The position numbers and the translations under genes were made by a program. A model generated the notes under the pieces. The model saw nothing but the letters and a program-made list of their open reading frames with translations, was not told where the DNA came from and ran no database searches. A stretch of DNA of 64,000 bases from Microbacterium amylolyticum (GTDB lineage: Bacteria > Actinomycetota > Actinomycetes > Actinomycetales > Microbacteriaceae). The stretch covers positions 930,001 through 994,000 of the forward strand of contig NZ_CP049253.1 in NCBI RefSeq assembly GCF_011046975.1, written 5' to 3'. This document shows positions 37,127 through 45,930 of this stretch, in pieces (positions within the stretch are counted from its first letter, which is position 1; each line of letters opens with the position of its first letter).

Positions 37127-37917
37127 TGGCTGCCACAGCGATCCAGACAGAGGCCGCCGCTCCTGTACCCGCTCCCGATTCCGATTCCGATTCCGAGGCG
37201 ATCCAGTCGTACCTCGTCACCTTCATGGTGCGCCGGTACAACCCCGAGGTCGACGAAGAGCCCAAGTGGGTGGACTACGACGTCGAGATGTATCCGACGG
37301 ACCGTGTTCTCGACGCCCTGCACAAGATCAAGTGGGACATCGACGGCACGCTGTCGTTCCGCCGTTCGTGCGCACACGGGATCTGCGGTTCAGATGCGAT
37401 GCGTATTAACGGCCGCAACCGTCTTGCCTGCAAAACGCTGATCAAGGATCTCGATATTTCGAAGCCCGTCTACGTCGAGGCCATCAAGGGTTTGCCTCTG
37501 GAAAAGGACCTCATCGTCGACATGGAGCCGTTCTTCGACTCATTCCGCGAGGTGCAGCCCTTCCTCCAGGCGCAATCGGCTCCGGAGAAGGGCAAGGAGC
37601 GCTTCCAATCGATCGAGGATCGCGAGCGCTTCGACGACACGACCAAGTGCATCCTCTGCGCCGCGTGCACGACCAGCTGCCCCGTTTTCTGGACCGATGG
37701 CCAGTACTTCGGTCCGGCAGCGATCGTCAACGCGCACCGCTTCATCTTCGACTCGCGTGACGACGAGGCCCAGGTTCGTCTGGACATCCTCAACGACAAA
37801 GAGGGCGTGTGGCGTTGCCGCACGACCTTCAACTGCACCGAGGCATGCCCCCGCGGCATCCAGATCACAAAGGCGATCGCCGAGGTCAAGCAGGCTGTTA
37901 TCTCGGGCGTGAAGTAA
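37126..37917 (+). CDS. sdhB: Succinate dehydrogenase iron-sulfur subunit
   Basis: The 263-residue protein has the 2Fe-2S site RRSCAHGICGSDAMRING with a later RLAC, the 4Fe-4S site CILCAACTTSCPVFW and the 3Fe-4S region CTEACPRGI. It carries electrons from SdhA to quinone. The N-terminus holds an acidic DSDSDSE stretch encoded by three GATTCC repeats (37177-37194), which is unusual and could vary in copy number. A strong terminator follows. Confidence 0.97.
   Translation: MAATAIQTEAAAPVPAPDSDSDSEAIQSYLVTFMVRRYNPEVDEEPKWVDYDVEMYPTDRVLDALHKIKWDIDGTLSFRRSCAHGICGSDAMRINGRNRLACKTLIKDLDISKPVYVEAIKGLPLEKDLIVDMEPFFDSFREVQPFLQAQSAPEKGKERFQSIEDRERFDDTTKCILCAACTTSCPVFWTDGQYFGPAAIVNAHRFIFDSRDDEAQVRLDILNDKEGVWRCRTTFNCTEACPRGIQITKAIAEVKQAVISGVK
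37177..37194 (+). repeat. Three tandem GATTCC hexamers in sdhB
   Basis: Three perfect copies of GATTCC encode DSDSDS in the disordered N-terminus of SdhB. Copy-number change would keep frame. Confidence 0.9.
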
Positions 37918-37926
37918 CGTCCGTCC

Positions 37927-37969
37927 GAAGAAGGCGCCGGGTTCCGTTCAGGAGCTCGGCGCCTTCTTC
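37927..37969 (+). terminator. 13-bp terminator hairpin after sdhB
   Basis: GAAGAAGGCGCCG and CGGCGCCTTCTTC are perfect arms around 17 bases, ten bases after the sdhB stop. The second arm ends in a T-rich tract TTCTTCATTC, consistent with intrinsic termination. Confidence 0.85.
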
Positions 37970-38005
37970 ATTCGGGCGTCAGGGGTCGCCGGTACGGTGG
38001 TGATC

Positions 38006-38839
38006 ATGACACGCATCGCCTCCGTCAACGTCAACGGTATTCGCGCAGCGGCCCGCAAGGGTATGAACGCCTGGCTCGATTCCTCGGACGTCGATATCCT
38101 CACGATCCAGGAGGTGCGCGGAACACGCGAACACCTCGAAAGCCTGCTACCCGGGTGGCATGTTCTCGAGCATGAGTCACCGCAGAAGGGCCGAGCGGGC
38201 GTGGCCATCGCGTCACGCGAACCCGCCGTCGCTCATCGAACGGATCTCGGAATCGACCCGTTGGACGCCGATGGTCGCTGGCTCGAAGCAGACTTCGCCA
38301 TCGGATCCGATGTTGTCACGGTCGTGAGCGCCTATGTGCACTCGGGCGAGGCTGACACTCCGAAGCAGGAACAGAAGTGGTCTTTTCTCGACGCCATGAC
38401 GGTGCGTCTCCCCCAGCTCGCAGACGGCGGCCTTGCCGTTGTCACGGGAGACCTCAATGTGGGGCACCGCGAGTTCGATATCAAGAACTGGCGCGGTAAT
38501 CGCAAAAAGTCCGGTTTCCTCCCCCGCGAGCGCGCCTACTTTGACCGCTGGCTCGCACCGCTCGGACAGCAGACCGACTGCGTCGATGGCACGGTCGGCA
38601 CGGGCCTCGGCTTCGTCGACGTCGGGCGCACCGCTGCCGGCGAGGTCGACGGACCATACACGTGGTGGTCCAACCGCGGCCAGGCGTTCGACAACGACAC
38701 AGGGTGGCGTATCGACTACCACCTGGCAACGCCGTCCCTCGCTGAGCGCGTTGAGGCATACCGCGTCGACCGCTACCCCTCGTACGACACGCGCTGGAGC
38801 GATCACGCCCCCGTCGTCGTCGACTACCGCCTGGGGTAA
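38006..38839 (+). CDS. xth: Exodeoxyribonuclease III
   Basis: The 277-residue protein has RIASVNVNGIRAAARKG, the metal residue in TIQEVRGT, GDLNVGHREFDIKNWRGN and the C-terminal RIDYHLATP and WSDHAPVVVDY. This is the order of catalytic motifs in AP endonuclease/ExoIII enzymes. It acts on abasic DNA in base excision repair. The ATG is preceded by GGTGGTGATC; an upstream GTG adds three residues. Confidence 0.95.
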   Translation: MTRIASVNVNGIRAAARKGMNAWLDSSDVDILTIQEVRGTREHLESLLPGWHVLEHESPQKGRAGVAIASREPAVAHRTDLGIDPLDADGRWLEADFAIGSDVVTVVSAYVHSGEADTPKQEQKWSFLDAMTVRLPQLADGGLAVVTGDLNVGHREFDIKNWRGNRKKSGFLPRERAYFDRWLAPLGQQTDCVDGTVGTGLGFVDVGRTAAGEVDGPYTWWSNRGQAFDNDTGWRIDYHLATPSLAERVEAYRVDRYPSYDTRWSDHAPVVVDYRLG

Positions 38840-38843
38840 AGCG

Positions 38844-38879
38844 ACGTGCCAGGAGTGCCGTGTGGCACTCCTGGCACGT
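38844..38879. terminator. 16-bp perfect bidirectional hairpin
   Basis: ACGTGCCAGGAGTGCC and GGCACTCCTGGCACGT are exact arms around a GTGT loop. It lies between convergent xth and the Lys/Ala-rich protein gene and can end both. Confidence 0.85.
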
Positions 38880-38899
38880 GACGCGCGTTCGTCGACGCG

Positions 38900-39514
38900 C
38901 TACCGCTGGAGCATTTCGACCAACCGAGACTTGGTCAGACGCGAGTAGCCGCTCTTGCCGAGCTCACGTGCGCGCTGCCTCAGCTGGGCAACGGTCAGCG
39001 CCGCGAGATCCTGAGCATCCTCGCCCGCACTCTTTGCGGCGGCTGCCGCCACACGCGGTTGATCTGAGATCTCTCGAACGACCTTCTCGATCGACGAGGT
39101 CTTCTTCGCCGCTGTCTTCTTAGCCGATTTCTTAGCCTTCTTCGCCGCCGCAACGACGTCGTCGACCTTCTTGTTGGCGGACTTCTTGGCCTTCTTCTTC
39201 GCCTTCGCGCGAGCCTTCTGCTCAGCCTTCTTCGCAGCGGCTGCCGCCTTTTCTGCATCCTTGAGGATCTGCTTCTTCCCATCACTGAGCGAGACAACCA
39301 CCCTCTCGGCCTTCTTGCGCGCCTTCTTCGGGCTCTTCGCGACCTTGCTCTCCGCGTCTGCGGCAACCGTCTTTGCGTCAGCGGCCAGTTCCTTCAGCTG
39401 ACTGCGCGCATCGCCCGCGAGCGCTTTGGCGGCCCTCTTTGCCTTCTTGGCCGCCTTCTCGGCGTCCGCGATGGCATTCCGTGCCTTTTGTTCAGGTGTC
39501 GTCGACTTACCCAT
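38900..39514 (-). CDS. Lys/Ala-rich histone H1-like protein with C-terminal SAP/Rho-N-like fold
   Basis: The 204-residue protein is about half lysine and alanine, with many KKAKK and AKKAKKSAKK-type runs between residues 15 and 150, probably disordered or helical and strongly DNA-binding. The last 35 residues, LTVAQLRQRARELGKSGYSR and onward to LVEMLQR, resemble the helix-extended-loop-helix of Rho N-terminal or SAP domains. I start at the ATG giving MGKSTTPEQKARNA. A nucleoid-associated or RNA-binding role is inference. It is encoded alone and divergent from the pst operon. Confidence 0.7.
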   Translation of the reverse strand: MGKSTTPEQKARNAIADAEKAAKKAKRAAKALAGDARSQLKELAADAKTVAADAESKVAKSPKKARKKAERVVVSLSDGKKQILKDAEKAAAAAKKAEQKARAKAKKKAKKSANKKVDDVVAAAKKAKKSAKKTAAKKTSSIEKVVREISDQPRVAAAAAKSAGEDAQDLAALTVAQLRQRARELGKSGYSRLTKSRLVEMLQR

Positions 39515-39577
39515 GTCCGGATCATATGGTTTCGCTGACCCTGGGCGAAACCCGTGCCAGGCGAACCTCCAGGGCTC

Positions 39578-39595
39578 GTTCACTCGGCGTTTACC
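39578..39595 (+). promoter_or_regulatory. PHO-box-like direct repeats before pstS
   Basis: GTTCACT and GTTTACC are spaced by four bases, an 11-base period that matches the GTTCACC direct repeats bound by PhoP in actinobacteria. They lie about 110 bases before the pstS start. This predicts phosphate-starvation induction. Confidence 0.65.
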
Positions 39596-39701
39596 TGCGC
39601 GCTCCGATCCGGACAGATCCCCCGCTTAACTTCACTGTCTGTTGGGTCCCGTTCCCATCACCCTCCACCATTTTGTCCTCCCTCACGGATCGGATACACA
39701 C

Positions 39702-40817
39702 GTGAAGCTCACCCGCCTCTCCGGCATCTCGGCTCTCGGCGCGATCGCCGCTCTGACGCTCGCCGGCTGCGCAGCCAACGAGGGCCCCGCCGGCAACTCG
39801 AACGGCAACGATTCGGCCGAGACCGGAAACGGTTCTGCTCTGACCGGAACGCTCTCCGGCATCGGCGCGTCCTCAATGGGCGCCGCACAGGACGCGTGGA
39901 CGGTCGGTTTTCAGACCATCCACGACGGCGTCACCGTGAACTACGCACCCGAGGGCTCCGGCGCCGGACGCGAGAACTTCATCTCCGGGGCTGCGGACTT
40001 CGCCGGCTCCGACCGCGCGTTCCACCTCGAGGAAATCGCCGACAACGACTTCGGTGCGTGCACGTCCGCGGACATCGTCGAGGTTCCCGTCTACGTCTCG
40101 CCGGTTGCTCTTGCCTTCAACCTTCCCGGCATCGAGTCGCTGAACATGGACCCGGAGACGATCGCCGCTGTCTTCAAGGGCGACATCGCCACATGGGACG
40201 ACGAGCAGATCGCCGAGCAGAACGACGGTGTCGAGCTGCCCAGCCTTCCGATCACTCCCGTGAACCGTGCCGACACATCGGGCACAACGGAGACCTTCGC
40301 TGAGTACATGGCCTCGACCGCGCCCGATGTCTGGGACTTCGAGGTATCCGGCGACTGGCCGATCCAGGGCACCGAGTCGGGTCAGCAGACGGCGGGCGTT
40401 CGCTCGGCTGTTGAGTCGGGCGAAGGAACGATCGGCTACCTCGACGCCTCGCAGATCCCCGAAGGCTCCGGCCAGGTGCACGTCGGTGTCGACGGCGAGT
40501 ACGTTCCGTACTCGTCAGACGCAGCCTCGATGCTGATCGAGGGCTCGCCCCTCGAAACGGGTCGCGGTGCGGCCGACCTGGTCTTCGACGTGAACCCCGC
40601 AGCTGCGCCCGCCGGTTCGTACCCGATCGCACTGGTTTCCTACGCCGTTGCGTGTGCGACATACGCTGACGCGGACAAGGCAGAGCTGGTCAAGACCTAC
40701 CTCGAGTACGTCGTTTCGGCTGAGGGCCAGGAAGCTGCAGCGGAGTACGCCGGCAGCGCTCCGCTCTCCGACAGCCTGCGCGAGACGGTTCTCGGAGCCA
40801 TCAGCGCGATCTCCTGA
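39702..40817 (+). CDS. pstS: Phosphate-binding lipoprotein PstS
   Basis: The 371-residue protein, starting with GTG, begins VKLTRLSGISALGAIAAL with lipobox LTLAGC. The mature protein has GIGASSMGAAQDAWTVGFQ, APEGSGAGRENFISGAADFAG (split) and PVNRADTSGTTETFAEYM, the phosphate-binding loops of PstS. It captures phosphate outside the membrane for the PstCAB transporter. A PHO-box-like repeat lies upstream and a hairpin separates it from pstC. Confidence 0.95.
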   Translation: MKLTRLSGISALGAIAALTLAGCAANEGPAGNSNGNDSAETGNGSALTGTLSGIGASSMGAAQDAWTVGFQTIHDGVTVNYAPEGSGAGRENFISGAADFAGSDRAFHLEEIADNDFGACTSADIVEVPVYVSPVALAFNLPGIESLNMDPETIAAVFKGDIATWDDEQIAEQNDGVELPSLPITPVNRADTSGTTETFAEYMASTAPDVWDFEVSGDWPIQGTESGQQTAGVRSAVESGEGTIGYLDASQIPEGSGQVHVGVDGEYVPYSSDAASMLIEGSPLETGRGAADLVFDVNPAAAPAGSYPIALVSYAVACATYADADKAELVKTYLEYVVSAEGQEAAAEYAGSAPLSDSLRETVLGAISAIS

Positions 40818-40871
40818 TCACGCCGGTGCGAGGACCGGCCCTGAGCCGGGTAATCTGAGCACCGACGCGTC

Positions 40872-40919
40872 GCCCCCGTGAGCGTGGCAGAGCACGCACT
40901 CTGTCACACTCACGGGGGC
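40872..40919 (+). terminator. Hairpin between pstS and pstC
   Basis: GCCCCCGTGAG followed by CGTGGCAG pairs with CTGTCACACTCACGGGGGC in a 19-position stem with one mismatch and one G-T wobble. Partial termination here would give excess PstS over the transporter, as is common for pst operons. Confidence 0.7.
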
Positions 40920-40964
40920 ACCCGCATGAACCAGACATTCTCATCACCCGAAGACTGGGAGCCC

Positions 40965-41957
40965 ATGTCCACGTCTGAGAAGACGCCCCCGCCCACGGAC
41001 GCACCCGCGATCGATGCCGGACGCATCGTCGCGAAGAAGCGCCCCGGAGACCTCGCGTTCTCGGGAACAGCCCTCGCCGCCGGCGTGCTGATCCTCCTGA
41101 CGCTTACCGCCGTCGCCGTCTTCCTGGTGATTCAATCGCTTCCAGCGTTTCGCGCGGACACGTCGAATAACCACATCTTGCGCGGTGAGAGCTTCTGGCC
41201 CTATGTTGGCCCGCTCATCTTCGGAACGATCTGGTCGTCGGTCCTCGCACTCGTCCTCGCGACGCCGATCGCCATCGGCATCGCCCTGTTCATCTCGCAC
41301 TATGCTCCACGCGGGCTCGCGACCGTGCTCGGCTACATCATCGACCTGCTCGCCGCCGTTCCGTCGGTCGTCTTCGGTCTCTGGGGGGCGCTGACGTTCT
41401 CCGGATTCCTGCAGCCGTTCTATGTGTGGCTGGGGAGCACGGTCGGCCAGGTTCCCGTTCTCAACATCCTCTTCGGTGGCGTTGTCTCTCCCACCGGAAA
41501 CACCATCCTCACGGCGGCGCTGGTTCTGGCCGTCATGATCCTTCCCGTGATGACTGCCATCTGCCGCGAGGTGTTCCTGCAGACACCGAAGCTTCATGAG
41601 GAGGCCGCTCTGGCGCTCGGCGCCACGCGGTGGGAAATGATCACGATGGCCGTCCTGCCGTTTGCTCGCGGCGGAATGGTGTCCGGGATGATGCTCGGCC
41701 TCGGCCGAGCGCTCGGAGAGACGATGGCAGTGACGATGGTGCTCTCGGGATCGCACATCGTCGTCTTCCAGCTGCTGACATCCGCGAACCCGACAACGAT
41801 CCCCGCAAACATCGCCCTTTCTTTCCCGGAGTCGCACGACGAGGGCATCAACACGCTCATCGCGACGGGTCTGGTCTTGTTTATCGTGACCTTCGCGGTC
41901 AACGCCGTTGCGCGCTGGATTGTGAACCGCCGTGCCGAGTTCTCGGGAGCGAACTGA
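40965..41957 (+). CDS. pstC: Phosphate ABC transporter permease PstC
   Basis: About 330 residues with six or more membrane helices and the EAA-type loop EEAALALGATRWEMITMAVL, followed by GRALGETMAVTMV. It forms the phosphate channel with PstA. The start is uncertain: the ATG giving MSTSEKTPPPTDAP fits family length, while an ATG 13 codons upstream lies in the same frame. The stop is one base before pstA. Confidence 0.93.
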   Translation: MSTSEKTPPPTDAPAIDAGRIVAKKRPGDLAFSGTALAAGVLILLTLTAVAVFLVIQSLPAFRADTSNNHILRGESFWPYVGPLIFGTIWSSVLALVLATPIAIGIALFISHYAPRGLATVLGYIIDLLAAVPSVVFGLWGALTFSGFLQPFYVWLGSTVGQVPVLNILFGGVVSPTGNTILTAALVLAVMILPVMTAICREVFLQTPKLHEEAALALGATRWEMITMAVLPFARGGMVSGMMLGLGRALGETMAVTMVLSGSHIVVFQLLTSANPTTIPANIALSFPESHDEGINTLIATGLVLFIVTFAVNAVARWIVNRRAEFSGAN

Positions 41958-41958
41958 T

Positions 41959-43050
41959 ATGACTACTGCCACGTCCGCTCCCCCACACCAGATGGCAGCC
42001 GGGCATCTCCCCCGGTGGGCGCCCTGGGCGCTTCTCGGAGCGTGTTTCGCGATCTCCGGAGCCGTGTTCACCTTCGCCAACGCCGGCTCTGACCTCGCCG
42101 AGCTGAACGTCGCTGGGCTCCTGTTCATCGGCATGGTCTTGTATGTCGTCGCGATTTTCGTGATCTCAACGCTCGCGGAGAGTCGTCGCCACGCAATAGA
42201 CCGGCTGATGACCGCTCTTGTCGCGACCGCCTTCGTCATCGCCTGCCTCCCGCTGGCCTCGGTCGTGTGGACTGTTGTTATCAACGGCATTGGCCGCTTC
42301 GACGCGGAGTTCTTCACGTACACGATGCGCAATGTCCTCGGCGAGGGCGGCGGTGCGGTTCACGCAATCTGGGGCACCGTGATCATCACGCTGCTCGCCA
42401 CCGTGATCTCCGTTCCTGTCGGGCTGATGACCTCGATCTACCTCGTCGAATACGGCGAGGGGCGCAAGCTTGCCCGTGCAATCACGTTCTTCGTCGATGT
42501 CATGACGGGAATTCCCTCGATCGTCGCGGGTCTGTTTATCTACGCCGCGTTCGCACTCATCCTCGGCCCCGGCATCCGGATGGGAATCATGGGCGCCCTC
42601 GCGCTGAGCGTGCTGATGATCCCGGTCGTTGTGCGCGGCTCGGAAGAAATGCTGCGGATCGTGCCGAACGAGCTCCGTGAGGCGTCCTACGCTCTCGGCG
42701 TGCCGAAGTGGTTGACGATTGTGAAAATCGTGCTCCCCACCTCGATCGCCGGGATTATGACGTCGGTGATGCTCGCCATCGCCCGGGTGATTGGCGAGAC
42801 CGCTCCGCTGCTTCTCACGGCCGGCTTCACGCACAGCTTGCAGACGAATCCCATCGAAATGGACAACGGCAACATGATGACGCTGCCGGTCTTCGTCTAC
42901 AACCAATACATTATGCCCGGAACGGACTTCGCGGCCGCCCACGGGCGCGCATGGGCCGCGGCCCTCACGCTGATTCTCATCGTGATGGCGCTCAACCTTG
43001 TCGCACGCCTCGTCGCGAAGTTCTTCGCCCCCAAAATGACCGGCCGTTGA
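41959..43050 (+). CDS. pstA: Phosphate ABC transporter permease PstA
   Basis: The 363-residue membrane protein has [20 protein letters not shown], the loop [20 protein letters not shown] and [16 protein letters not shown], typical of PstA. The extra N-terminal helices (about residues 20-75) before the transport core make it longer than E. coli PstA (296 residues), which is usual in actinobacteria. Confidence 0.94.
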   Translation: MTTATSAPPHQMAAGHLPRWAPWALLGACFAISGAVFTFANAGSDLAELNVAGLLFIGMVLYVVAIFVISTLAESRRHAIDRLMTALVATAFVIACLPLASVVWTVVINGIGRFDAEFFTYTMRNVLGEGGGAVHAIWGTVIITLLATVISVPVGLMTSIYLVEYGEGRKLARAITFFVDVMTGIPSIVAGLFIYAAFALILGPGIRMGIMGALALSVLMIPVVVRGSEEMLRIVPNELREASYALGVPKWLTIVKIVLPTSIAGIMTSVMLAIARVIGETAPLLLTAGFTHSLQTNPIEMDNGNMMTLPVFVYNQYIMPGTDFAAAHGRAWAAALTLILIVMALNLVARLVAKFFAPKMTGR

Positions 43051-43094
43051 GCGCCGTTACCGTTTCCGAGACCCGAACAGAAGGATTCTCTCAG

Positions 43095-43874
43095 GTGTCC
43101 AAGAGCATCGAAGTCAACGACCTCAACGTCTACTACGGCGATTTCCTCGCCGTCGAGGGTGTCAGCATCGACATTCAGCCGGGAACCGTGACGGCCTTCA
43201 TCGGCCCGTCAGGGTGTGGCAAGTCCACGTTCCTGCGCACCCTCAACCGCATGCACGAGGTCATTCCGGGCGCACGCGTCGAGGGTGAAGTCCTCATCGA
43301 TGGGCGCAACCTGTACGGCCCGGGCATCGACCCGGTGCTCGTCCGCCGGCAGGTCGGGATGGTGTTCCAGCGTCCGAACCCGTTCCCAACGATGTCGATC
43401 CGCGACAACGTGCTTGCCGGTGTGAAGCTCAACAACCGCCGCATGGCGAAATCAGACCAGGATGCGCTCGTCGAGCGGTCCCTGCGCGGAGCAAACCTGT
43501 GGAACGAGGTGAAGGACCGCCTCGAGAAGCCCGGTTCCGGATTGTCGGGCGGGCAGCAGCAGCGCCTTTGCATCGCGCGTGCCATCGCCGTATCGCCCGA
43601 TGTGATCCTCATGGATGAGCCCTGTTCCGCGCTCGACCCCATCTCGACGTTCGCCATCGAGGAGCTCATCGCCGAAATCAAGAACGACTACACGGTCGTG
43701 ATCGTCACGCACAACATGCAGCAGGCGTCACGCGTGAGCGACAAGACGGCGTTCTTCAACATCGCCGGAACCGGCAAGCCGGGCAAGCTGATCGAGTTCG
43801 ACGACACGAACAAGATCTTCACCACCCCGGCGATGAAGGCAACCGAAGACTACGTGTCGGGCCGCTTCGGGTAA
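43095..43874 (+). CDS. pstB: Phosphate ABC transporter ATP-binding protein PstB
   Basis: The 259-residue ATPase has Walker [10 protein letters not shown] (lysine near residue 43), [11 protein letters not shown], the signature [15 protein letters not shown] and Walker [14 protein letters not shown], with the PstB-specific [13 protein letters not shown]. The GTG start is nine bases after AAGGA. No phoU follows in this window. Confidence 0.96.
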   Translation: MSKSIEVNDLNVYYGDFLAVEGVSIDIQPGTVTAFIGPSGCGKSTFLRTLNRMHEVIPGARVEGEVLIDGRNLYGPGIDPVLVRRQVGMVFQRPNPFPTMSIRDNVLAGVKLNNRRMAKSDQDALVERSLRGANLWNEVKDRLEKPGSGLSGGQQQRLCIARAIAVSPDVILMDEPCSALDPISTFAIEELIAEIKNDYTVVIVTHNMQQASRVSDKTAFFNIAGTGKPGKLIEFDDTNKIFTTPAMKATEDYVSGRFG

Positions 43875-43896
43875 CCGATCCGGCTGAAGAAAGCCT

Positions 43897-43925
43897 CAGG
43901 CCCTCGGGAATGTTCCCGGGGGCCT
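43897..43925 (+). terminator. Hairpin after pstB
   Basis: AGGCCCTCGGGAA and TTCCCGGGGGCCT pair with one G-T wobble and end the pst operon about 25 bases after the stop. There is no T-run. Confidence 0.7.
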
Positions 43926-43937
43926 CATGGTTAGACT

Positions 43938-44013
43938 GGGTGTGCCGGGTCGCGGATAACCCCGGGCTCCAAAATTTGCCGCTTCGAGCGGCCTTCCGCC
44001 GAGAGGCGTTTTT
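43938..44013 (+). ncRNA. Candidate small RNA between pstB and a convergent gene
   Basis: After the pstB terminator a TAGACT -10-like box (43932-43937) is followed by about 75 bases with no reading frame but three possible hairpins: CCGGG/CCCGG, GCCGC-TTCGA-GCGGC (43978-43992) and CGCC-GAGA-GGCG ending in five T (43997-44013). The last is a compact intrinsic terminator. No good -35 box is seen. I match it to no known RNA family. Confidence 0.35.
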
Positions 44014-44084
44014 CCGCGGCCCGGTCTTTTCTTTCCCGCCGAGCTCCGCTCCGGGAGCACGCTCCTCCTCAGCAGAGCAGACGG

Positions 44085-44711
44085 CTACATCAGGTCGTCG
44101 CGCCGCCAGAGCCGGGCGGCCAGGCTAAGCTCCTCGGCAAAGCTGCTGAGCCGCGCGGCGCGCGTGGTGAGTTCCGTCGCCCGCTCAGGCTCTGTCACCT
44201 CGTAGTCGTCAGCGATGTGCGTCGCGCCCGATGCTTGTACACGGCAAAACGCGGCTGTGCGATCGAGGGCGACGGCGAAATCTCCCGTGAATGCGCCACG
44301 GAAGATCGTGTTGATCAGGGCGACGAGTTCGTCGGGGCTGGCGGGAGTCGGAGCCCCCGCAATGATCGGGTCACCCGTGTGTAGGTGCGCCCTCCCCCGT
44401 TCGTACAGCAACGACGCGGTCTGCGCGTCGTGGTGAATGCTGAGCTGCACCAGGTACATCCGCCACAGCGCGCCCGGAAGGGATTTGGCGGGCATGTGCG
44501 ACCAGAGCTGGGCGATGTCATCGATGCCATGTGTCGCCGTGAATCCGATGAGCCGGTCTACGACTTCTGGGTCTTCCTCGTTTCTCACGCGCGCGAGGAG
44601 TGTCGCCGCCGTCTGATGCGCGGCGCGCGACACCTCGGCCGGGTCCTCCGCCTCGAAAAGTCGATCGAGCGTGTCGGACGGCCGAAAAACAGGTTTGGAG
44701 AAGTCGCTCAT
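44085..44711 (-). CDS. Conserved hypothetical protein
   Basis: The 208-residue soluble protein begins MSDFSKPVFRPSDTLDRLFE and contains helical stretches such as AAHQTAATLLARVRNEEDPE, LWRMYLVQLSIHHDAQTAS and ATELTTRAARLSSFAEELSL. Similar proteins occur in Microbacteriaceae, sometimes with the unsupported label RNA polymerase beta subunit; I see no polymerase motif. The start has an excellent ribosome site, GGGAGGTGATC directly before ATG, suggesting strong translation. Function unknown. Confidence 0.75.
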   Translation of the reverse strand: MSDFSKPVFRPSDTLDRLFEAEDPAEVSRAAHQTAATLLARVRNEEDPEVVDRLIGFTATHGIDDIAQLWSHMPAKSLPGALWRMYLVQLSIHHDAQTASLLYERGRAHLHTGDPIIAGAPTPASPDELVALINTIFRGAFTGDFAVALDRTAAFCRVQASGATHIADDYEVTEPERATELTTRAARLSSFAEELSLAARLWRRDDLM

Positions 44712-44834
44712 GATCACCTCCCAGGCTACGCCGCGTCGGGCATCTCTGCTTCGTCTCCGAACGACCGGATGAACACGCGGCCTCACCATCGTGAAATCCG
44801 TGACACCGGGCGCCCACGGGGTCACAATGTGCGT

Positions 44835-45782
44835 ATGACCACCCCACGCATTGGTATCGTCTGGAACTCGTCGAAGACCTCGCGGGAAGAACTGGAAAAG
44901 GGCCTGGCCGGAGCGGCGGAGTCATCGGGCATCGATCCCGTTGTCGAGTGGTTCGAAACCGCCGTCGATGACCCCGGATACGGGGCCGCCGATGCGGCGA
45001 TCACGGCCGGAGCATCCGTCGTCGTCGCGGCCGGCGGTGACGGTACGGTGCGCCTCGTCGCCGAGCGTGTTGCCGAAGCAGACGATGTGGATCTCGCGAT
45101 CGCGCCCCTCGGCACGGGAAACCTGCTCGCACGCAATCTCGAAGTGCCGATTGGAAACCTCACCGCTGCCTTCACACGCGCGTTGACGGGCACTACCCGC
45201 ACCATCGACCTGGGGTGGGTGACAGCGACGATCAACGGCGATGAGCAGCGGCACGCCTTCGCCGTGATGGCGGGCTTTGGCATCGACGCGCACATGATCA
45301 CGGAAACCGACGACAAGCTGAAGGACCGGGCGGGATGGCTGGCCTACGTTGAGTCCCTCGGCCGCGCCGTTGAGGCCAGCGAGGTCATCGGGGTCATGCT
45401 CACAGAACCGGGAAAAGATCCGATCGAGGGCACGGCGCACACTCTCCTCATCGGCAACTGCGGCACCGTGCAGGGCGGGATCACGCTTCTCCCCGACGCC
45501 GATCCCTCCGACGGTGAACTCGACATTCTGCTCCTCAACGCCGACGGCATTGCCGGATGGCTCGACACGATGCGGAACATGCTGTGGGACAACGGCCTCA
45601 AAAAACTCCTGCCGGGCTCGGCGGACACGGCCGAAAGCAGCGAATCAACCACCCACGGCAGGGTCACGTCTCTGACGATCGAGCTCGCTGAACCCCGCGA
45701 GTTCGAGGTGGACGGCGATGTCCTCGGAGAAGTAACACGGTTCGGCATTGAGGTGCAAGCCGGTGCCCTGCGCGTCCGCTGA
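44835..45782 (+). CDS. Diacylglycerol kinase-like (DAGK catalytic domain) lipid kinase
   Basis: The 315-residue protein has the ATP-binding VVVAAGGDGTVRLVAERV and LGTGNLLARNLEVP of the diacylglycerol/sphingosine kinase fold, then GFGIDAHMITETDDKLKDR and the C-terminal beta domain with VDGDVLGEV. It probably phosphorylates a lipid alcohol in phospholipid turnover. An in-frame upstream extension overlaps the divergent gene and is not used. tRNA-Lys follows. Confidence 0.9.
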   Translation: MTTPRIGIVWNSSKTSREELEKGLAGAAESSGIDPVVEWFETAVDDPGYGAADAAITAGASVVVAAGGDGTVRLVAERVAEADDVDLAIAPLGTGNLLARNLEVPIGNLTAAFTRALTGTTRTIDLGWVTATINGDEQRHAFAVMAGFGIDAHMITETDDKLKDRAGWLAYVESLGRAVEASEVIGVMLTEPGKDPIEGTAHTLLIGNCGTVQGGITLLPDADPSDGELDILLLNADGIAGWLDTMRNMLWDNGLKKLLPGSADTAESSESTTHGRVTSLTIELAEPREFEVDGDVLGEVTRFGIEVQAGALRVR

Positions 45783-45804
45783 GCACGCACCGCCGCGATC
45801 CAGG

Positions 45805-45810
45805 TAGGCT
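45805..45810 (+). promoter_or_regulatory. -10 box TAGGCT of tRNA-Lys
   Basis: TAGGCT lies seven bases before the mature tRNA start, a normal place for a stable-RNA promoter. The -35 region is weak. Confidence 0.5.
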
Positions 45811-45817
45811 GATATGT

Positions 45818-45890
45818 GGGCCTATAGCTCAGCTGGCAGAGCATCGGACTTTTAATCCGCGGGTCGCGGGTTCGAGCCCCGCTGGGCCCA
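45818..45890 (+). tRNA. tRNA-Lys (anticodon TTT)
   Basis: A 73-base cloverleaf: acceptor GGGCCTA pairs with TGGGCCC allowing one wobble, the D arm has AGCTCAGCTGGCAGAGC, the anticodon loop is CTTTTAA with anticodon TTT at 45851-45853, and the T arm has GGTTCGAGCCC. CCA is not encoded. A T-run terminator follows. Confidence 0.97.
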
Positions 45891-45895
45891 CCCTT

Positions 45896-45925
45896 CGCCC
45901 CCTTCCTTCGGGAAGGGGGCGTTTT
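45896..45925 (+). terminator. Intrinsic terminator of tRNA-Lys
   Basis: CGCCCCCTTCC and GGAAGGGGGCG are perfect 11-base arms with a TTCG loop, followed by TTTT. This is a classical intrinsic terminator. Confidence 0.93.
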
Positions 45926-45930
45926 CTGTG

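Noticed and set aside
44085..44711. RNA polymerase beta subunit label used for similar proteins
   Set aside because: No polymerase motif is present and the protein is far too short.
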